Positions 8,752-20,695 of a stretch of 64,000 bases of DNA are shown in pieces. A program made the position numbers and the translations under genes. The notes beneath the pieces are model-generated. The model ran no database searches. It was not told the DNA's origin and saw only the letters and a list, made by a program, of their open reading frames with translations. This stretch comes from Deltaproteobacteria bacterium (GTDB lineage Bacteria; Myxococcota_A; Polyangia; Haliangiales; Haliangiaceae), in NCBI GenBank assembly GCA_021413675.1, contig JAIOQA010000555.1:1-64000 (forward strand). The letters run 5' to 3'. Each line of letters starts with the position of its first letter. Position 1 is the stretch's first letter.

Positions 8752-11316
8752 CTACTTCGTCGGCGGCGTGACCATCGCGACCGCGCCATCGGGCAGCCAG
8801 CCCGCGGTGCCATCGGGCACGGTGACGCGGCTCCAGCCGTTGCGGCGCTCGATCACCGCGACCTCGATGCCCGCGGGGATCGGGGTCACCATCGCCGCCG
8901 GCGCGCTGGCGGCGTCGGCGGCGCGCAGCACCGTGGTCTCGACGATCACCGCGTCGTCGGTGGCGTCCCGCTGGACCAGCACCGAGATCGTCATCGCGAG
9001 CCAGACCGCGAGCGCCGGCAGCGCGAAGCCGCGGCGCAGGCGCTGGCGGCGCAGGCCCCAGGGCGCGAGCAAGAGGATCGCGATCGCGAACGCGCCGGCG
9101 CCGACCACCAGCCGGCGGCTCTTGGTCCACGTGCGATGGAAGAAGAACAGCGCGTCGGTCGCGGCGCCGCCGGTCGGCTGCAGCCGCGTCGGCGCGCGGC
9201 CGCGCAGCCAGTCGAGGTTCTTGCGTGCGCGCGACGCGCCCGGATCGATCGCCAGCGCCCGGCGATACGCGAGGGTCGCGGTGCCGAGGTCGCCGGCCTG
9301 CAGCGCGGCGTTGCCCCAGTCGGTCAGCAGCTCGGCGCCATCGGGGTGCTCGTCGATCGCGGCCGCGAACGCCGCCGCGGCCCGCGCGAACGCGGCCTGG
9401 CGCTGGGCCGGCGCGGTCGTGGTCATCGCGAGGTCGTAGGCGGCGCGGGCCTGGACCGTGCGATCGCCGTCGGCGCGCGCGATCGCCGGCATCAGCAGGA
9501 TCGCGAGCAGCGCGGCGACCGCGGCGACGCTCCGGCCGCGCGGCGCCGCGAGCCACGCCTTCATCGCGGCCTCGACCTGGGCGCGGACCGCCGCCGACAG
9601 CGGCGCGCTCGCCGCGGTGGGCGCGAAGCTCTCGAGCTCGATCGCCTCGATCACCCGATCGCCGTCGCCGCTCGGCCGCCCGACCGCGCGCGCCAGGGCG
9701 CGCAGCGCCGCCGACAGCTCCGAGGCGGTCTCGCGCGCCGGCTCCTTCGCCGCGCGGGCCATCGCCGCGGCCACCCGCTCGCGCGCGTCGCGCACCTCGC
9801 TGGCCTCGCCGCGCGCGGTCGCGGTGCGCACCTGCCACCAGCGGAACCCGAAGATGCCGAGCGGCAGGAGGTACAGCACCGCCAGCACCGCCCACAGCGT
9901 GCTGCCAGCGAGCGGGGTCGCGAACGCATCACCCGGCGACGACAGCGCCAGCTCGGCGCCGACCAGCGACAGCTCGCTCGAGGCCGCCGCCGGCGCCGCG
10001 CCGCCGCTCTTGGGCTTCTGCGCGCCGACGACATCGGCGGCGCCGACCACCGCGGTGCCCTTCACTTGCAGCGCGATCGGATCGCTCTTGATCGTGGCGT
10101 ACGTGCCCTTGGCCGGATCGAAGTACGCGAACGCGATCGCGGGGATCTCGTTGGCCGGGCCGACGACCTGCACCGGCACCGTGAACGTCTTGGTCAGGCC
10201 GTCCTCGGACAGCACGCCGGCCGGCGGATCCGCGGGCACGCTGAAGCGATCCGCGGGCAGCCCGTCGAGCGTGCCCAGGGACAGCGCGTCGAGGCGGGTC
10301 GCGCTCTTGATCGTCACGTCGAGATCGACCGGCTCGCCCAGCGACACGACCGTGCGCGACGCGCGCACGCCGATCGAGAACGACTCGCCGACCGCGCCGG
10401 CGAACGACGCGGGACGCCCGGTGAGCGGCAGCGGCTTGACCTCGATCGAGCGGGCCTTGTCGAGCGCGCGGTAGAGGCGCGTGTCGCTGCGGCCGAAGAA
10501 GTCCTGCTGCCCGACCGCGAGCCGCGCCACGACCTGCGCCGGCGCGAGGTCGAGGTGCCCGGCCTTGCGCGGCGTCACCAGCGCGGTGAACGTGAAGCGC
10601 GTGTAGTGCTGACCGCCGGTGTCGACCTCGTCGCGGACGTACGGCAGCTGCACGTCGCCGTTGCCCGCCGGGAACGCCAGCGCCTGGCGCGGATCCGCGA
10701 CCGGCGGCGCCGTGATCTGGAACGCGGTGTCGTCGAGCATCATCGGGATCGTGAACTGCTGGTCCTGCGGCGCCCGCCGCACCAGCCACGAGATGGACAG
10801 CGGGAAGCGCTCGCCGACCCACAGCGGCCGCTCGGGCACGCCGAGCTCGAGGCGCATGTCATCGGTCGAGGGCAGCTCGCCGACGTTCATCCTGGTGGGC
10901 TGGCTCGCGGCGTGATGCGCGCCCTGGGTGAGGCTCAACGCCGGGATGTCGTAGCTGCCGGGCTTGTCGATCAAGATCCGGTACTCGAACACCCAGCGGA
11001 CCTCGCGCGACTCGTAGCGCCGGCCGTTCACGATCTGGATCGACTGCGACACGCTCGGCTGCACGCCGAGCGCCTGCACGGTCGCGCCGGCGATCGTCAG
11101 CGTCGGCTGCGTCGGCGCCGGGTTCTCCTCGAAGCCATCGGCCACGACCTGCAGCCCGATCGGCATGCCGGCGTAGGCCTCGGTGGTGAGCCGCAGCTGC
11201 AGGCGCGCGTCCGCATCGGCGCGCGCCGACACGGCCACCAGCGCGATCAGGGCGAGCGCGAGTCCGAGCGAAGCGACCCGACGAACCACCGCGCGCATCA
11301 CGGACGATGTGCCCAT
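8752..11316 (-). CDS. BatD-BatE fusion with C-terminal SH3-like domain
   Basis: An 854-residue protein. Residues 1-33 are a signal peptide; about 35-450 are repeated beta-sandwich BatD ('oxygen tolerance') domains; LWAVLAVLYLLPLGIFGFRWW is a membrane anchor near 470-490. Further on, an internal signal-peptide-like stretch (VAAVAALLAILLMPAIARA) is followed by TPR motifs (LLTDWGNAALQAGDLGTA and partner helices), two more membrane segments and a 60-residue SH3-like end. The internal signal-like segment is what one expects if a separate batE gene fused to batD. ATG 11316 lies 2 bases after the upstream stop. Bat proteins are periplasmic/inner-membrane partners of MoxR ATPases. Confidence 0.85.
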   Translation of the reverse strand: MGTSSVMRAVVRRVASLGLALALIALVAVSARADADARLQLRLTTEAYAGMPIGLQVVADGFEENPAPTQPTLTIAGATVQALGVQPSVSQSIQIVNGRRYESREVRWVFEYRILIDKPGSYDIPALSLTQGAHHAASQPTRMNVGELPSTDDMRLELGVPERPLWVGERFPLSISWLVRRAPQDQQFTIPMMLDDTAFQITAPPVADPRQALAFPAGNGDVQLPYVRDEVDTGGQHYTRFTFTALVTPRKAGHLDLAPAQVVARLAVGQQDFFGRSDTRLYRALDKARSIEVKPLPLTGRPASFAGAVGESFSIGVRASRTVVSLGEPVDLDVTIKSATRLDALSLGTLDGLPADRFSVPADPPAGVLSEDGLTKTFTVPVQVVGPANEIPAIAFAYFDPAKGTYATIKSDPIALQVKGTAVVGAADVVGAQKPKSGGAAPAAASSELSLVGAELALSSPGDAFATPLAGSTLWAVLAVLYLLPLGIFGFRWWQVRTATARGEASEVRDARERVAAAMARAAKEPARETASELSAALRALARAVGRPSGDGDRVIEAIELESFAPTAASAPLSAAVRAQVEAAMKAWLAAPRGRSVAAVAALLAILLMPAIARADGDRTVQARAAYDLAMTTTAPAQRQAAFARAAAAFAAAIDEHPDGAELLTDWGNAALQAGDLGTATLAYRRALAIDPGASRARKNLDWLRGRAPTRLQPTGGAATDALFFFHRTWTKSRRLVVGAGAFAIAILLLAPWGLRRQRLRRGFALPALAVWLAMTISVLVQRDATDDAVIVETTVLRAADAASAPAAMVTPIPAGIEVAVIERRNGWSRVTVPDGTAGWLPDGAVAMVTPPTK

Positions 11317-11318
11317 CG

Positions 11319-13835
11319 TTACCAGTCCTTGTCCACGGGCTCGGGCTGGATCTGCTGGCGCTCCTGGCGCTCGCGCTGCCGGCGAGCCTCGCCGTCGCGG
11401 ACCTCCTGCGCCCGACGCTGAGCCTCGGCGGCCGAGGCGTCGTCCTGGCCCTGCTTGCCCTGCTGCTGTTGCTGCTGTTGCTGCTGCTGCTGGTCCTGCT
11501 TGTCCTGACCCTGCTGGCCCTGCTGGTCCTGCTGATCCTGCTGGCCCTTCTGGTCCTTCGGATCTTGCTGGCCCTGGCCGCCCTGATCCTGCTTCTGATC
11601 CTTCTTGTCCTTCTGGTCCTTCTTGTCGTCGGGCGGCGGCGGCGGCATCAGCAGCCGCAGCGCGTTCTCGAGGTGCGTCACGGCCTGCGATTGATCGTCG
11701 AGCACGGGCTGCAGATCGTAGCTCGCCTGCGCGGCTTCATCGCGCGCCTTGGTCAGGCTCGTGCCCGCCGAGGCGATCGCCTCCTGCGCCTGGCGCACCT
11801 CCTCGGCGGCATCGGCCAGTGCCTTGGCATGATCGGCCGGGTTCGGCGCGCCGGGCTGGGCCGGCGCCGGCGCCTGCGCGGCCTTGTCGGCCTCGGCGGC
11901 GAGCGCCTCCTGGATCGCCTGCGCCATCGCCGTGTGTTCGGTCTGGCGCTGGATCAGCCCGGGCAACAGCGCGGTGCGCGCGTCGTCGGCCTGCGATCGC
12001 GCCGACGCGGTCTGATCGCGGGTCTCCGCCTGATCCTTGGTGAGCTGCTGCAGGTGCTCGATCAGCGAGAAGAACAGCTTGCGCAGCTCGGTCAGCTTGG
12101 CGACCGCGTCCTGCGAGGGCTGGTGCGGATCAGCGCCGTGGGCCGCGAGCCGCTTCGCGAGCTCGTCGAGGTCCGCCAGCGCCTGGCCGCGCAGCTCCTC
12201 GGCGCGCGCGAGCTGCTGCTTGGCCGCGGCGGCCTGCTGCGCGGGATCCGCCGCGGGCTGGCCCTGTGCCTGGCCCTGCGCGGCCTGCGCCTGGGCCGCC
12301 TGGGCCTCGGCGTCGACCTTCGCGACCTCCTCGCTGATCATGCCGGTCATGCGCGCGAGCCGATCGCGGTTGCGCGCGAGCAGCTCCTCGGCGGCGCGGG
12401 CGCGCTCGTCGGGCGTGCCGAGCTTCTGGCCCTCGGGGCCGAGCATGCGATCGAGCGCGCTGGTCTCGCCCCACGCCAGCTCGATCAGGTGGCGCAGATC
12501 CGCGAACTGCTCGAGCGCGCGGGTGATCGCGACCAGGCCAGCGCGCTGCGCCGCGAGGGTCTCGGGCACCTTCTCGCCGGCGACGGCCTCGCGGGCCTTG
12601 GCGAACTCGGTGTGCGCGGTGTCGAGCGACGGCAGCGCCGCGGCGACCGCGGCGAGCAGCGCCTGGGTCTTGGGATCCTGCGGCGCCGCGCCCGATCCAG
12701 ATCCAGCCCCGGACCCAGCGCCGGGCGCCGTGCTCGGCCCCGGCACCAGGCCAGGCGCGCTGCCGCTGCCACTCCCACTCGCCGCGTTCGCGCCGTTCGC
12801 GAGCCCGGCCTTGAGCCGCGCGATCACCTCGTCGAGCCGCGCGATCAGCACCGCCTGGCGATCGGCGAGCACCGGCCCGGCGATCGACGCCGGCACCGGC
12901 CCCGCCGGCGCCTTCGCATCCATCATCGACGGCCCGCCCTTGTAGCCGCCGAGGCGATCGACCTGATCGACCAGCGCGAGCTCGTCCTGCGCGATCGAGC
13001 GCAGCACCGCGATCGGATCATCGAGCTGCTCGCGCGCGCGCTTGAGCGCGTCCAGCGCCTGCTCGGTCGACTTCCTCGCCAGCTCGCCGGCCAGCCCCTG
13101 GGCGTGCCGCCGCGCATCCGACAGCGCGGTCCGCGCCTCCTGCACGTAGAGATCGAGGTTCTGCAGCTGGATGAGCCGCGCCTTCTCCTCGTCCTTGCGC
13201 TCGGCCTCGGGCTTGGCGCCGATCGCGCCGATCTCGTCGCCGGCCATGTCGGCGATCGTGCCGGCGTCGGCCACCAGCGTGCGCTCGGTAGTGGCGAGCG
13301 TCAGGTAGAGATCGCGGTGGCCCGTGGGATCGGCGCCCGGCCCGGCGGCCGCGACCTGATCCCACACCGCCTGCGCCTGATCGCGCACGTCGCGCTGCTG
13401 CGCGATCAGCCGATCGAGCCGCGGCTCGAGCCCGTTCTTGCCCTTGTTGACGTCGTCGGCGATCGCCTGGGCGCGCGCGACGACGATCGCGAGGTTGGCC
13501 TTGGCGTCGCCGTTGTCGGGGAGCGCCTGGTTCGCGGTCTGGAACCAGGCCGCGGCCTCGTGCAGGAACCCCAACGCCGCGTCGAGGTCCGGCTTCTCGC
13601 CCTCGGTGAGCGACTTCGCGTGCTCGGCGAACGCCACGCCCAGATCGAAGGCTGCGCGGTAGCGCAGCTCGGGATCGACGCCGGCGTCGCCGAACGACTT
13701 GACCAGGAGATCCTCGGCCTTCGCGTAGTCCTTCGCCTGCAGCGCGGCCTGGCCGTCGTTGTACTGATCGCGGGCCGGGCGGTGCTCGCCGCCGCAGCCG
13801 AGCGCGATCACCAGCAGGACGCTGATGCGCTTCAT
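11319..13835 (-). CDS. Large TPR/coiled-coil lipoprotein with Gln/Asp/Lys-rich tail (BatC-like)
   Basis: An 838-residue lipoprotein: MKRISVLLVIALGCGG carries a short signal and a lipobox-like ALGC. Residues about 20-110 are TPR-like (QYNDGQAALQAKDYAKAEDL), as in BatC. The rest is predicted long helix rich in Ala/Gln, with a Gly/Ser/Pro linker in the middle and a highly repetitive Gln/Asp/Lys tail. BatC proteins are normally 200-300 residues, so this one is greatly expanded. The longer frame upstream overlaps batB; ATG 13835 is chosen because it overlaps the batB stop as ATGA and gives the lipoprotein signal. Probable role: periplasmic scaffold of the Bat complex. Confidence 0.82.
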   Translation of the reverse strand: MKRISVLLVIALGCGGEHRPARDQYNDGQAALQAKDYAKAEDLLVKSFGDAGVDPELRYRAAFDLGVAFAEHAKSLTEGEKPDLDAALGFLHEAAAWFQTANQALPDNGDAKANLAIVVARAQAIADDVNKGKNGLEPRLDRLIAQQRDVRDQAQAVWDQVAAAGPGADPTGHRDLYLTLATTERTLVADAGTIADMAGDEIGAIGAKPEAERKDEEKARLIQLQNLDLYVQEARTALSDARRHAQGLAGELARKSTEQALDALKRAREQLDDPIAVLRSIAQDELALVDQVDRLGGYKGGPSMMDAKAPAGPVPASIAGPVLADRQAVLIARLDEVIARLKAGLANGANAASGSGSGSAPGLVPGPSTAPGAGSGAGSGSGAAPQDPKTQALLAAVAAALPSLDTAHTEFAKAREAVAGEKVPETLAAQRAGLVAITRALEQFADLRHLIELAWGETSALDRMLGPEGQKLGTPDERARAAEELLARNRDRLARMTGMISEEVAKVDAEAQAAQAQAAQGQAQGQPAADPAQQAAAAKQQLARAEELRGQALADLDELAKRLAAHGADPHQPSQDAVAKLTELRKLFFSLIEHLQQLTKDQAETRDQTASARSQADDARTALLPGLIQRQTEHTAMAQAIQEALAAEADKAAQAPAPAQPGAPNPADHAKALADAAEEVRQAQEAIASAGTSLTKARDEAAQASYDLQPVLDDQSQAVTHLENALRLLMPPPPPDDKKDQKDKKDQKQDQGGQGQQDPKDQKGQQDQQDQQGQQGQDKQDQQQQQQQQQQQGKQGQDDASAAEAQRRAQEVRDGEARRQRERQERQQIQPEPVDKDW
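11451..11629 (-). repeat. Low-complexity Gln/Asp/Lys coding tract
   Basis: Inside the preceding gene, imperfect CAG/CAA/GAC/AAG repeats encode runs such as QQDQQDQQGQQGQDKQDQ followed by eleven or so consecutive glutamines. The tract is strongly purine-biased on the coding strand and would be prone to slippage. Confidence 0.9.
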
Positions 13836-14856
13836 GACAGCCTCCGTTCGGTCGCGGAGCCGACCCAGACCGAGCCGACGAGCGCGATCAGCGCGGCCAG
13901 CACCCACCACGGGTACAGCTCGGTCGGGATGACCCGCGTCGCCGCGTCGTCCGCGTCCCGGACGATCGGCTTGACGTGCTGATTGACGATCGACTCCAGG
14001 TCGAGCGCCGAGGTGCCCGCGGGCACGTACGCGCCCTCGGTGGTCACGGCGATCTGCCGGAGCGTGTCGCCGTCGAGCTTGGAGATGACGGGCGCGCCGT
14101 CGTGCATCAGCTGGCTGACCGCGCCGGTCTTGGGATCGGCGATCATGAGCGGCACGCCGGTCTCGCTGCCCAGACCGACCGCGATCACGTGGATGCCCGC
14201 GTCGCGCGCCTCCTTGGCGGCGTCGAGCGGGAATGACTCGTGGTCCTCGCCATCGGTGATGAGCACGATCAGCTTGGCGCCCTGGCCCTTCGGGAACGCG
14301 CGCACCGCGGTCCGCAGCGCGTCGCCGATCCGGGTGCCGCCGCGGCTCACGCTGCGCGTGTCGACGCCGTCGACCGCGAGGTTGAAGAACGCGTGGTCGG
14401 CGGTCAGCGGGCACATCATCGCGGCGCGCCCGGCGAACGCGACCAGCCCGACCCGCGCGGTCGAGAGCTGCTTGATCATGTTCTTGATCTCGATGCGCGC
14501 GCGCGTCAGCCGGGTCGGCGGGACGTCGGTGGCGAGCATCGACTTCGAGACGTCGAGCACGACGATCACGTCGGCGTTGGTCTGCGCGCGCGCGGTGGTC
14601 TCGGTCTGGCCCCGCGCCTGCGGCCGCATCACCGCGAGCACGCCGCAGACCAGCGCCAGGAACACCAGGCCGAGGCGCAGGAATATCCGCTCGCGGGTCG
14701 GCCGCGACGCCAGGCGCGCCTGCATCGCCGGCGACATGAACCGCGCCAGCGCATCGGCGCGCTGCAACTCGAGCGCGCCCAGCCCGACGACGATCGCCAG
14801 CGCGAGCCAGATCCAGTGGACCTGCTCGGGGCTGGCCCAGGTGAAGTCGAAGTCGC

Positions 14857-14860
<4 letters not shown>
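13832..14860 (-). CDS. BatB-like VWA membrane protein
   Basis: A 342-residue protein with two N-terminal membrane segments (IWLALAIVVGLGALEL; LGLVFLALVCGVLAVM), a von Willebrand A domain with an intact MIDAS start DVSKSMLATD and the later TDGEDHE loop, and a C-terminal membrane segment (WWVLAALIALVGSVWVG). This is the BatB/BatA architecture: the VWA domain sits in the periplasm between membrane anchors. GTG 14860 is chosen since it overlaps the batA stop as GTGA; the reading frame upstream of it lies inside batA. The coupled overlaps with both neighbours place it in the Bat operon. Confidence 0.9.
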
Positions 14861-15873
<1,013 letters not shown>

Positions 15874-16868
15874 CTAGGCAGCCTCCGCATGAGTCTCGAT
15901 CGCGCGGGTCTGATCGACGAACGCGCGGGCGACCGCGAGGATCGCGAGCGACTCGTCGGCGCCGGGCCGCCAGCCCGCGAACTTCACGCGATCGCAGCGC
16001 TCGAGGAACTCGCCGAGGCCGGCGCGCTGCTCGTCGGCGAGCTCGGGCGAGCGCCCGGCCTCGCGCAGGAACTCCTCGGTCGTGAGCTCGGGCGCGCGCA
16101 CCGCGAACCGGTCCTCGAGGTACCGCCGGACGATCGCCGACAGCTCGACGAACCACGCGTCGGCGTCGCCCTCGGTCGGCGCGCCGCGCCGGGCCAGCTC
16201 GCCCAGCGCGAGGACCGCGCGCTCGTAGGCGGTCGCGCGCGCCACCACCGCGCGGCGGAGCCGCACGCGGCGCACCGCGAACACCGCGATGCCGATCGCG
16301 AGCACGCCGCCCGCGCCGCCGAGGATCCACGGCCACGGCGAGGCCTCGCCCAGCACCGGATCGATCGCGCCGTGCGCGGGCCTGAGCTCCGCCGCCACGC
16401 GGGTCGCCGGCACCGGCTCGATTTCGAGCGGCACCTCGTCGGTCAAGAGCTCGACCGGCTCGGTCGCGCCCGCCGGCGTGAAGGTCAGGCGCAAGGGCGG
16501 GATGCGGTGTCGCCCCGAGGCCAGCGCGTCGAGCGCGTAGTTGCGGATCTCGCGCGGCCCGCCATCGGCGGCGTGCTCGTGGCGCTGATCGAAGCCGGAG
16601 ATGCGGAACCGGCCGAGCGCGTCGTGCTCGAACGGCACGTCGAGCGTGACGCCGGCCTTGCCCTCGACCGTGAGCCGCACGTACAGCGGATCGCCGAGCG
16701 ACGGCCTGGGCGGCCACACCGCGAGCGTGGCCTTGACCGGGCCCGACTCGGTCGGCTTGACGATCGCGTCCGTCGGCGGATCGGGCCAGGTCGTGGTCGG
16801 CGCGGCGTCGTCGCCACCGCCGCACGCGGTCAGCGCGATCGCGATCGCGCTCGCTGCGAGCCAGGCCC

Positions 16869-16872
<4 letters not shown>
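15874..16872 (-). CDS. Bat-operon lipoprotein with BatD-like/DUF4381-like domain
   Basis: A 332-residue lipoprotein: MRAWLAASAIAIALTACGGG has a clear lipobox LTAC. An outer beta-sandwich region (about 45-170) has BatD-like character, then a membrane segment (WPWILGGAGGVLAIGIAVFAV) and a cytoplasmic helical tail with RRYLEDRFAVRAPELTTEEF, a signature of the small Bat-operon protein between DUF58 and BatA in Bacteroidetes and Myxococcota. The start overlaps the DUF58 stop by 4 bases. Role: probable assembly or regulatory partner of BatA/BatB; no enzyme motif. Confidence 0.82.
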
Positions 16873-17867
<995 letters not shown>

Positions 17868-17876
17868 GGGCTTCCC

Positions 17877-18860
<984 letters not shown>

Positions 18861-19157
18861 ACAGCCTCTGTCGAATCCTTCTTGTCGATCGTTGGAAGTG
18901 AGCGCGGCGAACCATCGGTCCGGGCTCGCGCGATGTCAACCGGGCCAGGCGCAGCGACATTCCCGGGCGCGCGACACATGCGACGGGCACCGCGACCCCG
19001 GGGTTTCGGTGGGTTGGCGTGGCTGCGACGGGCCGCGAGCTACAGGCGCGCGCGAAATGCCCTCGAAACCGCCGCCGCGCGACCCGCGAACGCGCACTTG
19101 CGGCCGGGTTTTGCCGCGATCGACCCGGCACGACTGTTGAAAAGGTCGCGCTTCACC
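18861..19157. other. Divergent intergenic region upstream of moxR and a lipoprotein gene
   Basis: About 300 bases between divergent starts. I see no supported small gene; open frames crossing it are shadows. It should hold both promoters, but I cannot pick convincing -35/-10 hexamers on either strand. A stretch with somewhat lower GC (18870-18900, reading cttcttgtcgatcgttgg) is the likeliest place for the moxR promoter. Confidence 0.4.
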
Positions 19158-19577
19158 ATGATGACCCGCTCTTCGATCCTGTTCGCGACCGTCTCCCTCC
19201 TCTCCGTCGCCGCGTGCGCGACCGCCGGTTCCGAGCTGCGCGGTCGCGAGGCGCGCGTCGGCCTGGCCCGCCTGCAGCTGCAGCCCGCGCCGACCGCGGC
19301 GCGCGAGTTCCCGGCGCTGCGCGCGGAGGCCGTGATGCCGACCGCCGACCAGGTCGCCGTCCACATGAGCAACGTGATCGGCGCGACCGCGACCGCGCGC
19401 GTCCACATCTGCGTCGACGGCGCCGGCGCGGTGCAGTCGGTGAAGCTCACCCGCACCTCGGGCCTGGCGTCGTTCGACGAGGCCGTCCGCGCCGACGTCC
19501 CGGGCTGGCAGTTCGAGGCCCCCGCCGGCGGCGCGGCGACCTGCGGCGACGCCTCGGTCGTCTACACCGCGCGTTGA
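19158..19577 (+). CDS. Small lipoprotein with TonB C-terminal-like domain
   Basis: A 139-residue protein: MMTRSSILFATVSLLSVAACA gives a signal with lipobox SVAAC. The C-terminal 70 residues read like a TonB C-terminal/energy-transducer fold: VHICVDGAGAVQSVKLTRTS then ASFDEAVRADVPGWQFEAP, with two cysteines. There is no proline-rich spanning domain or membrane anchor, so it is not a true TonB; such isolated domains are common in myxobacterial lipoproteins. A related, longer protein is encoded at 57661-58758. ATG 19158 is chosen; an overlapping ATG follows it directly. Confidence 0.75.
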   Translation: MMTRSSILFATVSLLSVAACATAGSELRGREARVGLARLQLQPAPTAAREFPALRAEAVMPTADQVAVHMSNVIGATATARVHICVDGAGAVQSVKLTRTSGLASFDEAVRADVPGWQFEAPAGGAATCGDASVVYTAR

Positions 19578-19599
19578 CCCAGACCCCGACGGATCCCGG

Positions 19600-20622
19600 T
19601 CACCGGCTGATCCGCACCCGCTTGATCACGACCGCCGTGTTGGGCCGATCGTTCGCGCCGCGTGGCACCGCGCCGATCGCCTTGACGACGTCGAGCTCCT
19701 TGCACTGCCCGAAGATCGTGTGCTTGCCGTCGAGCCAGCGGTTGTCGCCGAGATCGATGAAGAACTGGCTGCCGTTGGTCGACGGACCGGCGTTGGCCAT
19801 CGCGAGCGCGCCCGGGCGATGGGTCAGCTCGGGCACGATCTCGTCGTCGAAGGTGTAGCCCGGCCCGCCGGTGCCGACGCCGCGCGGATCGCCGCCCTGG
19901 ATCATGAAGTCGGGGATCACGCGGTGGAAGATCAGGCCGTCGTAGAACGGCCGGTTGCGGACGGTCGCGCTGGTGTCCGGATCCTTCCACGCCTTCTGGC
20001 CGGTCGCGAGCCCGACGAAGTTGGCGACGGTCATCGGCGTCTGGGCCTCGAACAGCTCGCAGTGCAGCGTTCCGGACGTGGTCTCGAGCGTCGCGGTGAG
20101 CGGCCCCTTGCCGCGGAACCGCTTGGTGTAGGTGGCGAGGTCGGCGGCGACCGGCGGGCGAACCTCGCGGATGACGACCAGCTCGATGCGCCGGCTGGCC
20201 TGGGCATCGGCCAGCGGATGGGTCGGGCCCTGCCCGCTCGCCAGCAGGCGCTTCGCCGGCACGCCGCGCTTCACCAGCGCGGCGCGGAACGCCTCGGCGC
20301 GCGCGGTCGAGAGCGCGGTCAGCCACGCGCCGGTGCGATCGCCGTCGGGCGCGACGTCGTCGGTGTAGCAGTCGACGCGGATCATCGCGTCGGCCTGCTT
20401 GAGGGTGAGCGCCAGATCCACGATCAACGACTTCGCCGCGGGCTTGAACGCCGCGGTGCCGACCTCGAACAGATCATCGGTCGACAGGCTGGCGCGACCG
20501 TCGACGGTGACCGCGTCACCGCCGATCTGCACCAGCGTCTTGGGCTGCTCCGCCGGCGCCGCCGCCGCCGTACCGCCCGCGAGCAGGCCGAGGATCACCA
20601 CGAGCGCGCGCGTGTGCTGCAT
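19600..20622 (-). CDS. OmpA-like domain fused to cyclophilin-type peptidyl-prolyl isomerase
   Basis: A 340-residue exported protein: signal peptide [22 protein letters not shown], then an OmpA-like peptidoglycan-binding region (about 35-155) with [19 protein letters not shown], a YTDD segment, and [13 protein letters not shown]...RRIELVVI. Residues about 170-340 form a cyclophilin with [49 protein letters not shown] and LDGKHTIFG, so the catalytic Arg, Phe, Gln and Phe positions are present. Predicted role: periplasmic prolyl isomerase tethered to the cell wall. Divergent from the coiled-coil/radical SAM operon. OmpA key Asp/Arg residues are partly altered. Confidence 0.88.
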   Translation of the reverse strand: MQHTRALVVILGLLAGGTAAAAPAEQPKTLVQIGGDAVTVDGRASLSTDDLFEVGTAAFKPAAKSLIVDLALTLKQADAMIRVDCYTDDVAPDGDRTGAWLTALSTARAEAFRAALVKRGVPAKRLLASGQGPTHPLADAQASRRIELVVIREVRPPVAADLATYTKRFRGKGPLTATLETTSGTLHCELFEAQTPMTVANFVGLATGQKAWKDPDTSATVRNRPFYDGLIFHRVIPDFMIQGGDPRGVGTGGPGYTFDDEIVPELTHRPGALAMANAGPSTNGSQFFIDLGDNRWLDGKHTIFGQCKELDVVKAIGAVPRGANDRPNTAVVIKRVRISR

Positions 20623-20683
20623 CCGCGGAGCATATCCCGCGCTTCACCCGGCGGCGTCCGTTGCGTCGCCCATCCGCCCCGGT

Positions 20684-20689
20684 GACACT
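20684..20689 (+). promoter_or_regulatory. GACACT -10-like element before the coiled-coil/radical SAM operon
   Basis: TGACACT ends 6 bases before the GTG at 20696, echoing the TACNCT elements found at the same distance before other genes here, though its first base departs from the pattern. No -35 is evident. Confidence 0.25.
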
Positions 20690-20695
20690 CGGGTC

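Noticed and set aside
9136-11421. A 761-codon plus-strand frame over the BatD gene
   Set aside because: Arg/Ala-rich low-complexity product with no motif; opposite to the domain-bearing BatD.
11451-11629. A possible microsatellite or CRISPR-like repeat
   Set aside because: It is an in-frame Gln/Asp/Lys coding tract without uniform units or spacers.
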